From Eubacterium sp. (lineage in GTDB: Bacteria; Bacillota; Clostridia; Lachnospirales; Lachnospiraceae), in assembly GCA_017430325.1 (NCBI GenBank), contig JAFRNE010000039.1:1-64000 (forward strand): 64,000 nucleotides of DNA, in the 5' to 3' direction. Both the position numbers and the translations under genes were made by a program. Position 1 is the stretch's first letter. Each line of letters starts with the position of its first letter. This document shows, in pieces, positions 25,156-35,819 of the stretch. The notes under the pieces were generated by a model. The model saw only the letters and a list, made by a program, of their open reading frames with translations, was not told the origin of the DNA and ran no database searches.

Positions 25156-25578
25156 ATGAGTAAAGTAGCAGTAGTTTATTGGAGTGCAACAGGAAATACA
25201 GCAGCCATGGCACAAGCGGTAGGAGATGCAGCTGCAGCAGCAGGATCGGAGGTTACCTATCTTGGCCCGAGTGAGTTTTCATCTTCAAAGCTTGCAGAAT
25301 ACGATGCGGTAGCATTCGGCTGCCCGGCTATGGGGGCTGAGGTTCTTGAGGAAGAGGAGTTTGAGCCTATGTTTACAGAGCTCGAGAGCTCTCTCAAGGA
25401 TAAGAAGATTGGACTTTTCGGTTCATACGGCTGGGGAGACGGTCAGTGGATGAGAGACTGGCAGGACAGAGCTGTGGCCGCCGGAGCATATCTTGTTATG
25501 GATGGCGTTATGGCTAACTACACACCTGATGCAGATGCAATTGAAAAGTGCGCAGATTTGGGCAGAGCACTGGCTTAA
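25156..25578 (+). CDS. Flavodoxin
   Basis: Short-chain flavodoxin of 140 residues, an FMN electron carrier that replaces ferredoxin when iron is scarce. The FMN phosphate loop is YWSATGNTAAMA at residues 9-20; later loops FGCPAMGAE and FGSYGWGDGQW contact the flavin. The upstream operators and the DUF3793 remnant support control by metal supply (inference). No clear intrinsic terminator follows; a large inverted repeat lies at 25609-25691. Confidence 0.93.
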   Translation: MSKVAVVYWSATGNTAAMAQAVGDAAAAAGSEVTYLGPSEFSSSKLAEYDAVAFGCPAMGAEVLEEEEFEPMFTELESSLKDKKIGLFGSYGWGDGQWMRDWQDRAVAAGAYLVMDGVMANYTPDADAIEKCADLGRALA

Positions 25579-25608
25579 TACGGCCATAACAGTATTTAAT
25601 AACGCATG

Positions 25609-25691
25609 ATAATGGATGAGTAAATAATATTGGATCATATAATCTTCCTTGTTTTTCAATATGGCTTAACGTTTATTTACTCATCCGTTAT
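25609..25691. repeat. 83-base inverted repeat before enolase
   Basis: Nineteen-base arms (25609-25627 and 25673-25691) pair with a single G-T position; inside, ATATTG pairs with CAATAT. There is no T run. It may be a leader structure of the enolase mRNA, a protein-binding palindrome, or a small mobile palindromic element. Confidence 0.6.
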
Positions 25692-25697
25692 TTATAA

Positions 25698-27026
<1,329 letters not shown>

Positions 27027-27050
27027 AACCATATTTTGTGGAGGCTTGAT

Positions 27051-28835
27051 ATGAAAAAAAAGGGGCTTATGTCTTGGGTTCTTGAGTTTGCGGGGAGGAA
27101 AAGAAGTTATTTCACGGGCAGTGTAATACTTGCCATGCTGGGGGTGGCAGCGTCATTTGTTCCTTATCTGATCATAGCAGATATAGTTAAGGAACTGCTG
27201 GGCGGAAACAGAGATTGGGATTATTATCTTAAGCAGGTTATACTGATGGGTGTCTTCTGGGTCATCAGGATGACTCTACACTCAGTTTCAACTGCGCTTT
27301 CGCACATCGCAACCTTTACGGTTCTTGGCGGGATCAGAAAACAGCTTTGCGAAAAGCTCTCGAAGATCCCACTGGGCTCGGTGCTTGATGATAACAGCGG
27401 AAGCTATAAAAATATCATCGTAGAGCGAGTTGATTCTATGGAAACAACACTTGCACATATTGTGCCGGAGTTTACATCGAATCTTCTGCTGCCGGCAGCA
27501 ATGTTCATCTATCTTCTGACCATCGACTGGAGACTGGGCCTGGCAAATCTTGTTGGTGCGTTCTTCGGCCTTATCTGCATGGCTGTTATGATGGCCAAGA
27601 GCAAGGGCGGCTACGAGCTGTCCGTTCAGAAGACAAAAAAGCTGAACGATACAGCTGTTGAATACATCAACGGTATCGAGGTTATAAAGGCTTTCGGTAA
27701 GACCGGATCATCTTACGAGAAGTTTGTACATGCGGCGAGAGAGGGCGCGGATGTATTTATCGACTGGATGAGAAGATGTATCTGGCCACAGTCGGGAACA
27801 ATGGCATTTCTGCCGGCAACCTTCCTTGGGGTTCTGCCGATCGGACTGCTTCTTGTTAAAAGTGGATCGCTGACAGCGGGAGACTTTATAACCGGAATAA
27901 TCCTTTCAGCCGGACTTATCACACCGCTTGTGGTTGCATTCTCTTACACGGATGACCTTCTGAAGATGGGCACGATCTTCGGAGAGGTTACAGAGATCCT
28001 TGAGCGTAAGGATATGGAGCGACCGGCAGTAGTAACGAAGAAGCCGGTTAACTCAGATATCTGCCTGACAGACGTAAGATTTACCTACAAGGATAAAGAG
28101 GTCCTGCATGGAATAAATATGGAAATACGCCAGGGCGAGGTGGCTGCAATTGTCGGTCCGTCAGGTTCAGGCAAGAGTACCATCGCAAGGCTGATCGATT
28201 CACTGTGGGATACGGATTCCGGAACGATCACTTATGGGGGTGTGAATATAAAGGAGCTGCCGCTGGATTATTATATGGGTCAGATCGCATATGTTGCACA
28301 GGATAATTATCTGTTTGATATGACCATTAAGGAAAATATAAGACTGGGCAAAGCCGGAGCTACAGACGAGGAGGTTATAAATGCTGCCAAGGCTACAGGC
28401 TGTCATGAGTTTATCCTCGGACTTGAGAACGGCTATGACACAGTAGTCGGCGGAGCAGGCGGACACCTGTCCGGTGGAGAGAGACAGAGAATATGTATCG
28501 CGAGAGCCATGCTCAAGGATGCGCCGGTTGTTATCCTCGATGAGGCGACCGCCTATACAGATCCGGAAAACGAGGCGCTTGTGCAGTCAAGTGTTGCAAA
28601 GCTGGTTCAGGGCAGGACACTTATCGTGATCGCTCACAGACTTTCAACTATCGTGGATGCTGACAAGATATTTGTTATAAATAACGGAAATGTTGAAGCC
28701 TGCGGAACACAGGAGGAGCTGCTCCGTACGAGCCTGTTATATAAAAAGATGTGGGAGGCTCACAGTATGGCCAAGGATGTAGATATGGATCCTGTTTCTG
28801 GCTCTGCAGCCGGAAAGGAGGCCGTAAATGCTTAA
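27051..28835 (+). CDS. ABC transporter half 1 (transmembrane plus ATPase)
   Basis: Half transporter of 594 residues: six-helix domain (about 15-310) and ATPase (about 335-575) with Walker A GPSGSGKST, signature HLSGGERQR, Walker B VILDEATAYTDPENE and switch His IAHRLST. The DEATAxxDPENE form is common in paired transporters of the IrtAB/YbtPQ siderophore group and in relatives of unknown substrate. ATG 27051 follows GGAGG by seven bases. The next gene overlaps by eight bases, showing tight coupling. Iron-siderophore handling is suggested by the nearby flavodoxin and ZIP genes, but export of a metabolite is equally possible. Confidence 0.88.
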   Translation: MKKKGLMSWVLEFAGRKRSYFTGSVILAMLGVAASFVPYLIIADIVKELLGGNRDWDYYLKQVILMGVFWVIRMTLHSVSTALSHIATFTVLGGIRKQLCEKLSKIPLGSVLDDNSGSYKNIIVERVDSMETTLAHIVPEFTSNLLLPAAMFIYLLTIDWRLGLANLVGAFFGLICMAVMMAKSKGGYELSVQKTKKLNDTAVEYINGIEVIKAFGKTGSSYEKFVHAAREGADVFIDWMRRCIWPQSGTMAFLPATFLGVLPIGLLLVKSGSLTAGDFITGIILSAGLITPLVVAFSYTDDLLKMGTIFGEVTEILERKDMERPAVVTKKPVNSDICLTDVRFTYKDKEVLHGINMEIRQGEVAAIVGPSGSGKSTIARLIDSLWDTDSGTITYGGVNIKELPLDYYMGQIAYVAQDNYLFDMTIKENIRLGKAGATDEEVINAAKATGCHEFILGLENGYDTVVGGAGGHLSGGERQRICIARAMLKDAPVVILDEATAYTDPENEALVQSSVAKLVQGRTLIVIAHRLSTIVDADKIFVINNGNVEACGTQEELLRTSLLYKKMWEAHSMAKDVDMDPVSGSAAGKEAVNA

Positions 28836-30564
28836 GATGGTGAAGAAGTTCTTCGGATTCTGCAGTGAGAAGAACAGAAGAAAATTCTATAAATCTGCAG
28901 TGCTGGGAGTGATCGAAGCACTGTTTACGGCGATGAAGATACCGGCGGCGTATTTTGCCATAAAGGCTGTGCTGGAGGATAAAATAGATACGTCGGCGAT
29001 ACTGACGGTCATAGGTTTCATGCTTATAAGCACTCTCGGCAAGGCTTTCATCAACCGCTTCTCGATGATGCTTCAGACAGAGGGCGGCTACGATACCTGC
29101 GCACTGAAGCGTATAGAGATAGGCGAGCATCTGAGATATCTTCCTATGGGATATTTCAACGATACAAGTCTCGGACACATCACCTCCGTCACGACAAATA
29201 CGATGGAGCAGACCGGAGATATTGCCACAAGAGCTATAATGATGGTTCTGCAGGGCGGCATCACAACAATAGTCATTGCACTTATGATGTTTGTATTTGA
29301 TGTGAGGATTGGACTTATTTCCCTGGCAGGAATAGGGATATTTCTTCTGATCAATCAGTGGACGAACAGAAGCGTTGCCAGAGTTGCTGATGAGAAGCTG
29401 GCTTCCGACAGGGATATGGTCGGCGTGATCCTGGAATACATCCAGGGTATAGCCGAGATCAGAAACTATAATATCGTCAGTCAGAATCAGTCCAGAGTCC
29501 AGAAGGCTATCGAGCGAAAGAAGAAGGCTGATATCGCGGCAGAGGTTGCAGCTATTCCGGCTGTCGGCGTACAGAATCTTTTCACTAAGCTGATCGGTGT
29601 TGTGATCGCAGGAGCATCCATCCGTTTCTACATGGACGGCACGATGAATCTGGAATATACTATCGTCATGCTGCTCTGTTCCTTCATGGTATTTGAGTCG
29701 CTGGATGCAGCGGGTACATATACTGCACTGCTGAAGATTATCGGCAAGGGCGTGGATCTTGCCAATGAGATTCTTGATATAGAGCAGATGGATACTGAAG
29801 GTGAGGACATCCATCCGGCGAATAGAGATATCCATCTTGAGCATGTTGGTTTTGCTTACGAGAGCCGCAGGATCATTGATGACGTAACACTGGATATTAA
29901 GGAAAATACAACAACTGCTATCGTCGGACCTTCCGGCGGCGGCAAGACTACTATAACTTCGCTGATCGCACGCTTCTGGGACGTTCAGGAGGGACAGGTC
30001 ACACTTGGCGGCAGAAATGTGAAGGACTACAGCTTTGATTCACTTATGGAGAATTTCAGCTTTGTATTTCAGAGGGTTTACCTGTTTGAAGATACAATAG
30101 CAAATAATATCCGTTTCGGCAGGCCGGAGGCATCTATGGAGGAGGTCATTACAGCGGCTAAGAAGGCTGCGTGCCATGATTTCATTACAGCTTTGCCTGA
30201 TGGATATGATACGGTAATTGGAGAAGGAGGAGCCACTCTTTCGGGTGGTGAGAAGCAGAGGATTGCCATCGCGCGTGCTATCATGAAAGATGCGCCGATA
30301 ATCATCCTGGATGAGGCAACTGCAAACGTGGATCCGGAGAACGAGAAGGAGCTTACTGAGGCGATTGAAAACCTTACAAAGCAGAAAACTATCATTATGA
30401 TAGCCCATAGGCTGAAGACCGTAAGAAATGCAGATCAGATACTTGTTATTGATAAGGGCAGGATCGTGCAGAAAGGTAAGCATGAAGAGCTTATGGAAGA
30501 AGACGGTATCTACAGAAACTTCATAACCGGAAGAAAGAAGGCTGTGAGCTGGAAACTGGGGTAA
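28828..30564 (+). CDS. ABC transporter half 2 (transmembrane plus ATPase)
   Basis: Partner of the preceding half transporter, 578 residues. ATPase domain about 325-560: Walker A GPSGGGKTT, signature TLSGGEKQRIAIARA, Walker B IILDEATANVDPENE, switch His IAHRLKT. Both halves have complete catalytic sites, unlike the exporter at 10881-14459. The AAAGGAGG ribosome binding site lies inside the previous coding end. No terminator before the ZIP gene 48 bases on. Confidence 0.9.
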   Translation: MLKMVKKFFGFCSEKNRRKFYKSAVLGVIEALFTAMKIPAAYFAIKAVLEDKIDTSAILTVIGFMLISTLGKAFINRFSMMLQTEGGYDTCALKRIEIGEHLRYLPMGYFNDTSLGHITSVTTNTMEQTGDIATRAIMMVLQGGITTIVIALMMFVFDVRIGLISLAGIGIFLLINQWTNRSVARVADEKLASDRDMVGVILEYIQGIAEIRNYNIVSQNQSRVQKAIERKKKADIAAEVAAIPAVGVQNLFTKLIGVVIAGASIRFYMDGTMNLEYTIVMLLCSFMVFESLDAAGTYTALLKIIGKGVDLANEILDIEQMDTEGEDIHPANRDIHLEHVGFAYESRRIIDDVTLDIKENTTTAIVGPSGGGKTTITSLIARFWDVQEGQVTLGGRNVKDYSFDSLMENFSFVFQRVYLFEDTIANNIRFGRPEASMEEVITAAKKAACHDFITALPDGYDTVIGEGGATLSGGEKQRIAIARAIMKDAPIIILDEATANVDPENEKELTEAIENLTKQKTIIMIAHRLKTVRNADQILVIDKGRIVQKGKHEELMEEDGIYRNFITGRKKAVSWKLG

Positions 30565-30612
30565 TATATTTGACCGGATAACCATTATAGATAGAAGAAT
30601 GGAGGTGAGCAG

Positions 30613-31395
30613 ATGAAAGGTGAAGTAATACTTGGACTTATGATACCGTTTGTGGGAACGGCGCTGGGCGCGGGCTGTGTATTTCTGATGAAGGATAAGA
30701 TGAGGCCGATGGTGCAGAGAGCGCTTACCGGTTTTGCAAGCGGAGTCATGGTGGCGGCTTCCATCTGGAGTCTGCTGATACCTGCCATGGATCAGAGCGA
30801 AGATATGGGGAAACTAAGCTTCCTTCCTGCATTTGTGGGTTTCTGGCTGGGAATACTCTTTCTGCTCCTGCTGGATACTGTAATACCGCATCTTCACATG
30901 GATAGTGATAAAGCGGAAGGTCCGAAGGCGAAGCTTCGTAGATCAACAATGATGGTGCTGGCGGTCACACTTCATAATATTCCGGAGGGCATGGCTGTAG
31001 GCGTTGTTTATGCAGGTATGTTATATGGAAACTCAAATATAACCTCCGGCGCGGCGCTTGCGCTGGCACTGGGAATCGCTATCCAGAACTTCCCGGAGGG
31101 CGCAATAATATCCATGCCGCTCTGTGCAGAGGGCAAGAGTAAGGGCAGGGCTTTTCTGGACGGTGTACTGTCAGGTGCAGTTGAACCCATCGGAGCATTT
31201 CTTACTATAGTCGGGGCAAGCTTGATCGTACCTGCGATGCCGTATTTACTGAGCTTTGCGGCCGGGGCTATGATGTATGTGGTTGTTGAAGAGCTGATAC
31301 CGGAAATGTCAGCCGGCGAGCATTCAAATATCGGTGTAATAATGTTTACAGTAGGTTTCACCCTTATGATGGCACTTGATGTGGCATTGGGATAA
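30613..31395 (+). CDS. ZIP-family metal transporter (ZupT-like)
   Basis: Eight-helix membrane importer for divalent cations such as Zn, Fe or Mn, 260 residues. The metal-binding helices carry HNIPEGMAVGVV (helix IV) and QNFPEGAIISMP (helix V), the ZIP binuclear centre, and VVEELIPEMS in helix VII. GGAGG ribosome binding site ten bases before ATG. It ends an unbroken + strand run from enolase and closes with a bidirectional terminator. Confidence 0.93.
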   Translation: MKGEVILGLMIPFVGTALGAGCVFLMKDKMRPMVQRALTGFASGVMVAASIWSLLIPAMDQSEDMGKLSFLPAFVGFWLGILFLLLLDTVIPHLHMDSDKAEGPKAKLRRSTMMVLAVTLHNIPEGMAVGVVYAGMLYGNSNITSGAALALALGIAIQNFPEGAIISMPLCAEGKSKGRAFLDGVLSGAVEPIGAFLTIVGASLIVPAMPYLLSFAAGAMMYVVVEELIPEMSAGEHSNIGVIMFTVGFTLMMALDVALG

Positions 31396-31403
31396 TACAT
31401 AAT

Positions 31404-31436
31404 AAAAGGACAGGTTAGGCTTTAACCTGTCCTTTT
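31404..31436. terminator. Bidirectional terminator between ZIP and DinB-like genes
   Basis: Perfect 14-base stem (31404-31417 with 31423-31436) with A and T flanks. The stop codon of the minus-strand gene (31415-31417) lies in the stem. Confidence 0.9.
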
Positions 31437-31939
31437 CTGTATCTTCCGAAGAAGATGCCGTCGTCGACGTATTTGTCAGCCTCGGAAACCCACATTGGGA
31501 ACTGGCCTGTTGCGACAGCAGTCTGACCATTCAGCATTCCTGTATGGAAGGAGAGGTGGCGATATTGTCTCAGCACAAGCTCCATCCTTGTGTACTTACA
31601 TTTCTCAGGCTTTTCGTAGAGCATATCATCTGTGAGTGTGTCGAGATATGCAAGAGTCTTTGCTTCAACCTGATCGAGATATTCAAGAAGCTGTTCATCG
31701 GAAAGAACTACGCTTGTCGGGTTGTCAGGATTGTCCATGCCTTCCTCGTGGAAAGCCGGTTCGTCGTAAACATATGGATTGATGAACCATTTGTCTGCAG
31801 AGTGAAGTGCGTGATAAACCCATCTCCAGCAAGGAGCATTGCAGCAGATGGCATCTCTGTCATAGGTCTGGATGGATGTTCTGATATTAAGGAAATTCGG
31901 TTCGATGGTATTTTTGATTATTTCTATAAGTTCTCTCAT
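31415..31939 (-). CDS. DinB-superfamily four-helix protein
   Basis: Protein of 174 residues, probably a DinB/YfiT-type helical bundle: His in WVYHALHSADKW near residue 44 and the pair in LRQYRHLSFHTGMLNGQ near residue 128 are placed like the metal-binding triad of that family. Members act as thiol-dependent transferases or are uncharacterised. ATG 31939 is chosen because AAGGAGG precedes it at proper spacing; ATG 31966 would overlap that site. Transcribed alone, divergent from the metallopeptidase gene. The 31940-32177 gap is AT-rich, with no feature supported. Confidence 0.7.
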   Translation of the reverse strand: MRELIEIIKNTIEPNFLNIRTSIQTYDRDAICCNAPCWRWVYHALHSADKWFINPYVYDEPAFHEEGMDNPDNPTSVVLSDEQLLEYLDQVEAKTLAYLDTLTDDMLYEKPEKCKYTRMELVLRQYRHLSFHTGMLNGQTAVATGQFPMWVSEADKYVDDGIFFGRYRKGQVKA

Positions 31940-32177
31940 TTTGTGTCCCTCCTTATATAGATTCATGTTGATAAGATCATGATCGATCGTTTTCTCAGAT
32001 TGCTTTTGTTAATACCTGAATTAGGCTTGTTTATTACTGCTTTCATGAGTATAATAGCATTAAGTTAACAATCGGTAAAATTGAAATAAACGAATAAAAC
32101 AATCGAAATATATAATGACCGGCTATGTGATATATTCATTTTCAGGTATGGAAATACTTTTGGGAAAGGACAGAGCT

Positions 32178-34160
32178 ATGAGAAATAAACAGATGAAGAT
32201 AAAATTGAAAAAATATATAGCCCAGGCGGCACTTGTCATCGCGGCTCTGACTCCGGCAGCTTTTTTATCGGGCTGCGGCAAGGAGGATAAGGAAAAAAAT
32301 ACTACTGCGGATCAGAACAGCGCGGTAACAACAGAGAATATTACAGATAATACTTCTGATGTTCCAACTGAGCTTACTTCTGAGGAGCCGGTTTCAAGCG
32401 ACAGATATATGGCCATAAAAACAAATGAGTCTGCGAAACGTCTGAATGAGAGTTCGGGCATATATGAGATCACAGATATGCTCCCGAAGAAGGAAAAGAT
32501 GTATGTGAATGACATGGCCCTGACTGAGGACGGTCTTCTTGTGGTTTATGTATCGGACGGTACAGATATGGCAAATGCCAGTTTTTCTGTATCAAGGATA
32601 AATACAGAAACAGGCGGGATCGATGAGCCGGTTGAGAATATCAGACTTGAGCGTGATGCTTCGGATTATCATATGATAGATGTGCAGATAGTATGTACGG
32701 AGCCGTTGATACTCTGCGATACTACCTCGAGAACCTTTTTTGCACCGGAGAAAGGTCTGACCGGAGAAGCAGATATAGATATAATGAATGCATTTCTCAT
32801 GGCCTTTTCAGCTGAGGGACAGCCGTATTTTCTCCTTGATAATGGCAATATCTATCGTATGAGGCTGGATGATACAGGCTTTACCCAGGAGCTGGTCTGG
32901 GAGGCACCTAGACTGTATACGAACTTTATTCCGGCAAGGATCACAGGAAATACGATCCTTATCGAAGCGACAGCTTCCTGGGAGGAGATTCCTTTAAGAG
33001 TATTTATGTCGGTGGATCTTGCGAATGGTACGATCACTGATTCTTATACTTTTGGGGAGGAAGAGGCTACAGGTTATCGCTGCAGATCATGTGCTGCAAA
33101 TATATTTACATACCTGGGAGATGAAGGAGAGCATACCTTCAAGCTGAGATATCCTGACGGCAGCGGATATGATCTTGTTCCGACAGGAGAGGACAGCACC
33201 AGTGTATCACTGCGTACAGGCATCATGTATTCGACCTTCGGTGATCATTCATTCTACGACGGTGGACTGGTATTCTGGGCGTCAGAAGCGGCATACAATG
33301 ACCGTATCTTTTTCTGGGATATAAGCGGCGAGAAAAAGGTTCAGGATACAGAGCCTGAGCATATCGCCCATGAGGTGATCTATCTTACACCGGAGATGGT
33401 GGATGAATACAGAAATGATATAGAAAGCCGCATCAATATAAAAGTGATCATAAAGGATGAAACTTCGCCTTATATAGAAGAGTATACGATCACACCGCTG
33501 ATGGATGACGCAAGGATATATGCAAGTCTGATGGTTCTGGACAGAAGTTATTCTGTATTTCCGGAGGGCTTCTTTGATCAGATCAGTGGAGATGGTATGC
33601 CGTTACGTTTATATATCTGTGATACTCTTGTAGGAAATACGGATAGTGAATATACGATAGATTCTGCAGGCGGTCTCTGCGGATATGACGCGGATGGTAT
33701 GTACATAGCGCTTTCCTGCGGTTCAATGCAGATCGATACTTCAACTGTCTTCCATGAAACAGGCCATGCTATTTTTAATAAGCTTCAGGAAGATGGATAC
33801 CTTTATGAAGACGGATACGATGAATGGATGAGCCTTAATCCGCCTGATTTCGAATATTACCAAACCTACAGGGATAATGAGGCGGATGGTTTATATACAC
33901 CGGAGGCAAGCGGTGTTGAGCAGGATTACACTGATGTGTATTTCACAAGAAGCTATAGTAAGATAGCTATGACAGAGGATTTCGCCGATATGCTTGGTGA
34001 GCTGATGGGCGGACGTAATGTTCCTTGGTACTATAAGAGCGAGCATATGCAGGCAAAATGCAGATACCAGTTTGAGCTGATACGAAAGGGCTTTGATACC
34101 GATGGATGGCCGGAGCAGCTTGAATGGGAGAAGAAACTGGACGATTTTCTGAATGAATAA
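32178..34160 (+). CDS. Surface lipoprotein with HExxH metallopeptidase motif
   Basis: Predicted exported zinc peptidase of 660 residues. Signal peptide ends in lipobox LSGC near residue 33, followed by a Thr/Asn/Glu-rich linker, a roughly 300-residue region that looks like beta-propeller repeats (short strands such as LLVVYVSDGT, QPYFLLDNGNIYRM), and a C-terminal peptidase with HETGHAIFNK (about 535) and downstream TEDFADMLGELM, which may supply the third zinc ligand (Glu or Asp). No close family name can be given; gluzincin-like zinc peptidases are the best comparison. ATG 32178 has AAAGGA upstream. A LysR gene begins 12 bases after its stop. Confidence 0.75.
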   Translation: MRNKQMKIKLKKYIAQAALVIAALTPAAFLSGCGKEDKEKNTTADQNSAVTTENITDNTSDVPTELTSEEPVSSDRYMAIKTNESAKRLNESSGIYEITDMLPKKEKMYVNDMALTEDGLLVVYVSDGTDMANASFSVSRINTETGGIDEPVENIRLERDASDYHMIDVQIVCTEPLILCDTTSRTFFAPEKGLTGEADIDIMNAFLMAFSAEGQPYFLLDNGNIYRMRLDDTGFTQELVWEAPRLYTNFIPARITGNTILIEATASWEEIPLRVFMSVDLANGTITDSYTFGEEEATGYRCRSCAANIFTYLGDEGEHTFKLRYPDGSGYDLVPTGEDSTSVSLRTGIMYSTFGDHSFYDGGLVFWASEAAYNDRIFFWDISGEKKVQDTEPEHIAHEVIYLTPEMVDEYRNDIESRINIKVIIKDETSPYIEEYTITPLMDDARIYASLMVLDRSYSVFPEGFFDQISGDGMPLRLYICDTLVGNTDSEYTIDSAGGLCGYDADGMYIALSCGSMQIDTSTVFHETGHAIFNKLQEDGYLYEDGYDEWMSLNPPDFEYYQTYRDNEADGLYTPEASGVEQDYTDVYFTRSYSKIAMTEDFADMLGELMGGRNVPWYYKSEHMQAKCRYQFELIRKGFDTDGWPEQLEWEKKLDDFLNE

Positions 34161-34172
34161 TTGGAGCAGAGT

Positions 34173-35054
34173 ATGACGATAGTGCAGCTTGAGACCTTTC
34201 TCAGGGTTTCAGAAACGAAAAACTTCACACTTGCAGCGGGCAGCCTCGGCTATGCGCAGTCTACGGTCACTACGCAGATCAAACAGCTTGAGGATGAGCT
34301 TGGCTGTCTTCTCTTTGAGAGGCTGGGCAAAACTATCGTACTGACGCCTGCGGGAGAAAGGCTGGGGGAGTACGCGGAAAAGCTGCTTCAGCTGGAAAGA
34401 GAAATACATCTGGAGGTGTCTGAGGAACAGGAACCGGCAGGTGTGCTTAAGTTCGGCGTGTCCGAATCCTTCTGCTACAACAGACTTCCGCATATTCTTA
34501 TGAAATATAAGGAAAAATACCCGAAGGTGGAAATACGACTGCAGTTCATAACCCATGATACATTTCCGGAGTTTCTCAAAAAAGGTGAGCTGGATATAGT
34601 TTATACACTGAATCCGGCCATGGAGGATGAGAGCCTGAAGCTGCTGCATCAAAATCCGGAAACCCTTGGTTTCTATGTGCAGCCGGGGCATCCCCTTACT
34701 AAGAAAAAGAAGATAAAGGAAGAAGATCTGCGGGATGTACCATTACTGCTTACTTCTCATAACTGCAGCTTCAGACAGATGCTCCTTACAGACTTTGAAG
34801 CGCAGGGCATCACTCCTGATATAGCGCTTGAAACCAGCAGTAAGGAAATACTTAAGCAGTTCGCGAGGAACGGACTTGGAGCTGCCTTCATGCCGGATAT
34901 GGCTGCTGAGGAGGAGATCAGCTCGGGAAGACTTGTAAGGCTGAACTGGGGCGGAAATGCATTTCCTGTATTTTCGCAGGTATTTGTCCATAAGGATAAG
35001 CGCGTGAGCTTTGCGATAAGTGAGCTGGTGGAGCTGATCAAAAATAATGAATAA
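34173..35054 (+). CDS. LysR-family transcriptional regulator
   Basis: N-terminal helix-turn-helix (residues 1-60: MTIVQLETFLRVSETKNFTL, AQSTVTTQIKQLEDELGCLLF) and a C-terminal ligand-binding domain (about 88-290). ATG 34173 is chosen over the TTG at 34161 because GGAG lies six bases before it. Co-transcribed with the metallopeptidase lipoprotein, an unusual pairing as LysR genes are normally divergent from their target. Effector unknown. Confidence 0.93.
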   Translation: MTIVQLETFLRVSETKNFTLAAGSLGYAQSTVTTQIKQLEDELGCLLFERLGKTIVLTPAGERLGEYAEKLLQLEREIHLEVSEEQEPAGVLKFGVSESFCYNRLPHILMKYKEKYPKVEIRLQFITHDTFPEFLKKGELDIVYTLNPAMEDESLKLLHQNPETLGFYVQPGHPLTKKKKIKEEDLRDVPLLLTSHNCSFRQMLLTDFEAQGITPDIALETSSKEILKQFARNGLGAAFMPDMAAEEEISSGRLVRLNWGGNAFPVFSQVFVHKDKRVSFAISELVELIKNNE

Positions 35055-35141
35055 AATGGCAGGTTGACCGGATGACCTGAAGCGGTGGATGAGACCGTGT
35101 TGGTGAATAAGATCAGGATGGTTAACGTGCAGGAGATAGAT

Positions 35142-35819
35142 ATGTATAAGATTTTTATAGTTGAAGATGAAAAGACCATAAGAGATGAGCTTGTGATATT
35201 TCTGAAGAATTCGGGCTATGAGGCAGAGGCGCTGACGGATTTTGAGCATGCAAAGGCAGAGATACTTGCGGCGAATGCGGACCTTATCCTGCTGGATATC
35301 AATATTCCGTATATGAACGGCCAGATGCTTCTTTCGGAGCTTCGAAGGGAGTCTGATACGCCGGTCATCATGGTGACGAGCAAGAATTCTGAGGTGGACG
35401 AGGTGCTCTCCATGAGCTACGGCGCCGACGATTATGTCACTAAGCCTTACAATCCTGCAATCCTTCTGCTCAGGATATCCGCAGTGCTGAAGAGATATAA
35501 TAAGGGCAGAGAGACTGCTGCGGCTCCTTCCTTCAGCGGCTTCACGATAAATACAGCCAGGGGCAGCATCTCAAACGGTACTGCTGAAACAGTGCTTACG
35601 AAAAATGAGATGATAATCTTTGAGGCTCTGCTTGAGAAAAAGGGCGAGATCGTTTCGAGGGATGTTATCATGACCAGACTCTGGGATAATGAAGAGTACG
35701 TCAATGATAATGCACTTACAGTTAATATCAGCCGCCTCAGGGCGAAGCTTGCGGACCTTGGCATGCCGGATGCTATCGAGACGCGAAAGAAGCAGGGGTA
35801 TATACTTAATGAAGTTTAG
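35142..35819 (+). CDS. BceR-type response regulator
   Basis: OmpR-family regulator of 225 residues. Receiver: acidic pair in IVEDEKT, phospho-acceptor Asp in LILLDINIPYMNG, Lys in YVTKPYNP. DNA-binding domain from about residue 130: TKNEMIIFEALLEKKGEIVS, VNISRLRAKLADLG and TRKKQGYILNEV. Start ATG 35142 has AGGAG; the longer frame from 35085 does not. The kinase overlaps its end by 11 bases, and a BceR-consensus box lies before the BceAB-type transporter 1.3 kb downstream, which it most probably activates. Confidence 0.92.
   Translation: MYKIFIVEDEKTIRDELVIFLKNSGYEAEALTDFEHAKAEILAANADLILLDINIPYMNGQMLLSELRRESDTPVIMVTSKNSEVDEVLSMSYGADDYVTKPYNPAILLLRISAVLKRYNKGRETAAAPSFSGFTINTARGSISNGTAETVLTKNEMIIFEALLEKKGEIVSRDVIMTRLWDNEEYVNDNALTVNISRLRAKLADLGMPDAIETRKKQGYILNEV

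Noticed and set aside
28675..29844. Long minus-strand frame (389 codons) across the two ABC transporter halves
   Set aside because: His/Cys-rich translation without any family feature, crossing two well-supported coding regions.
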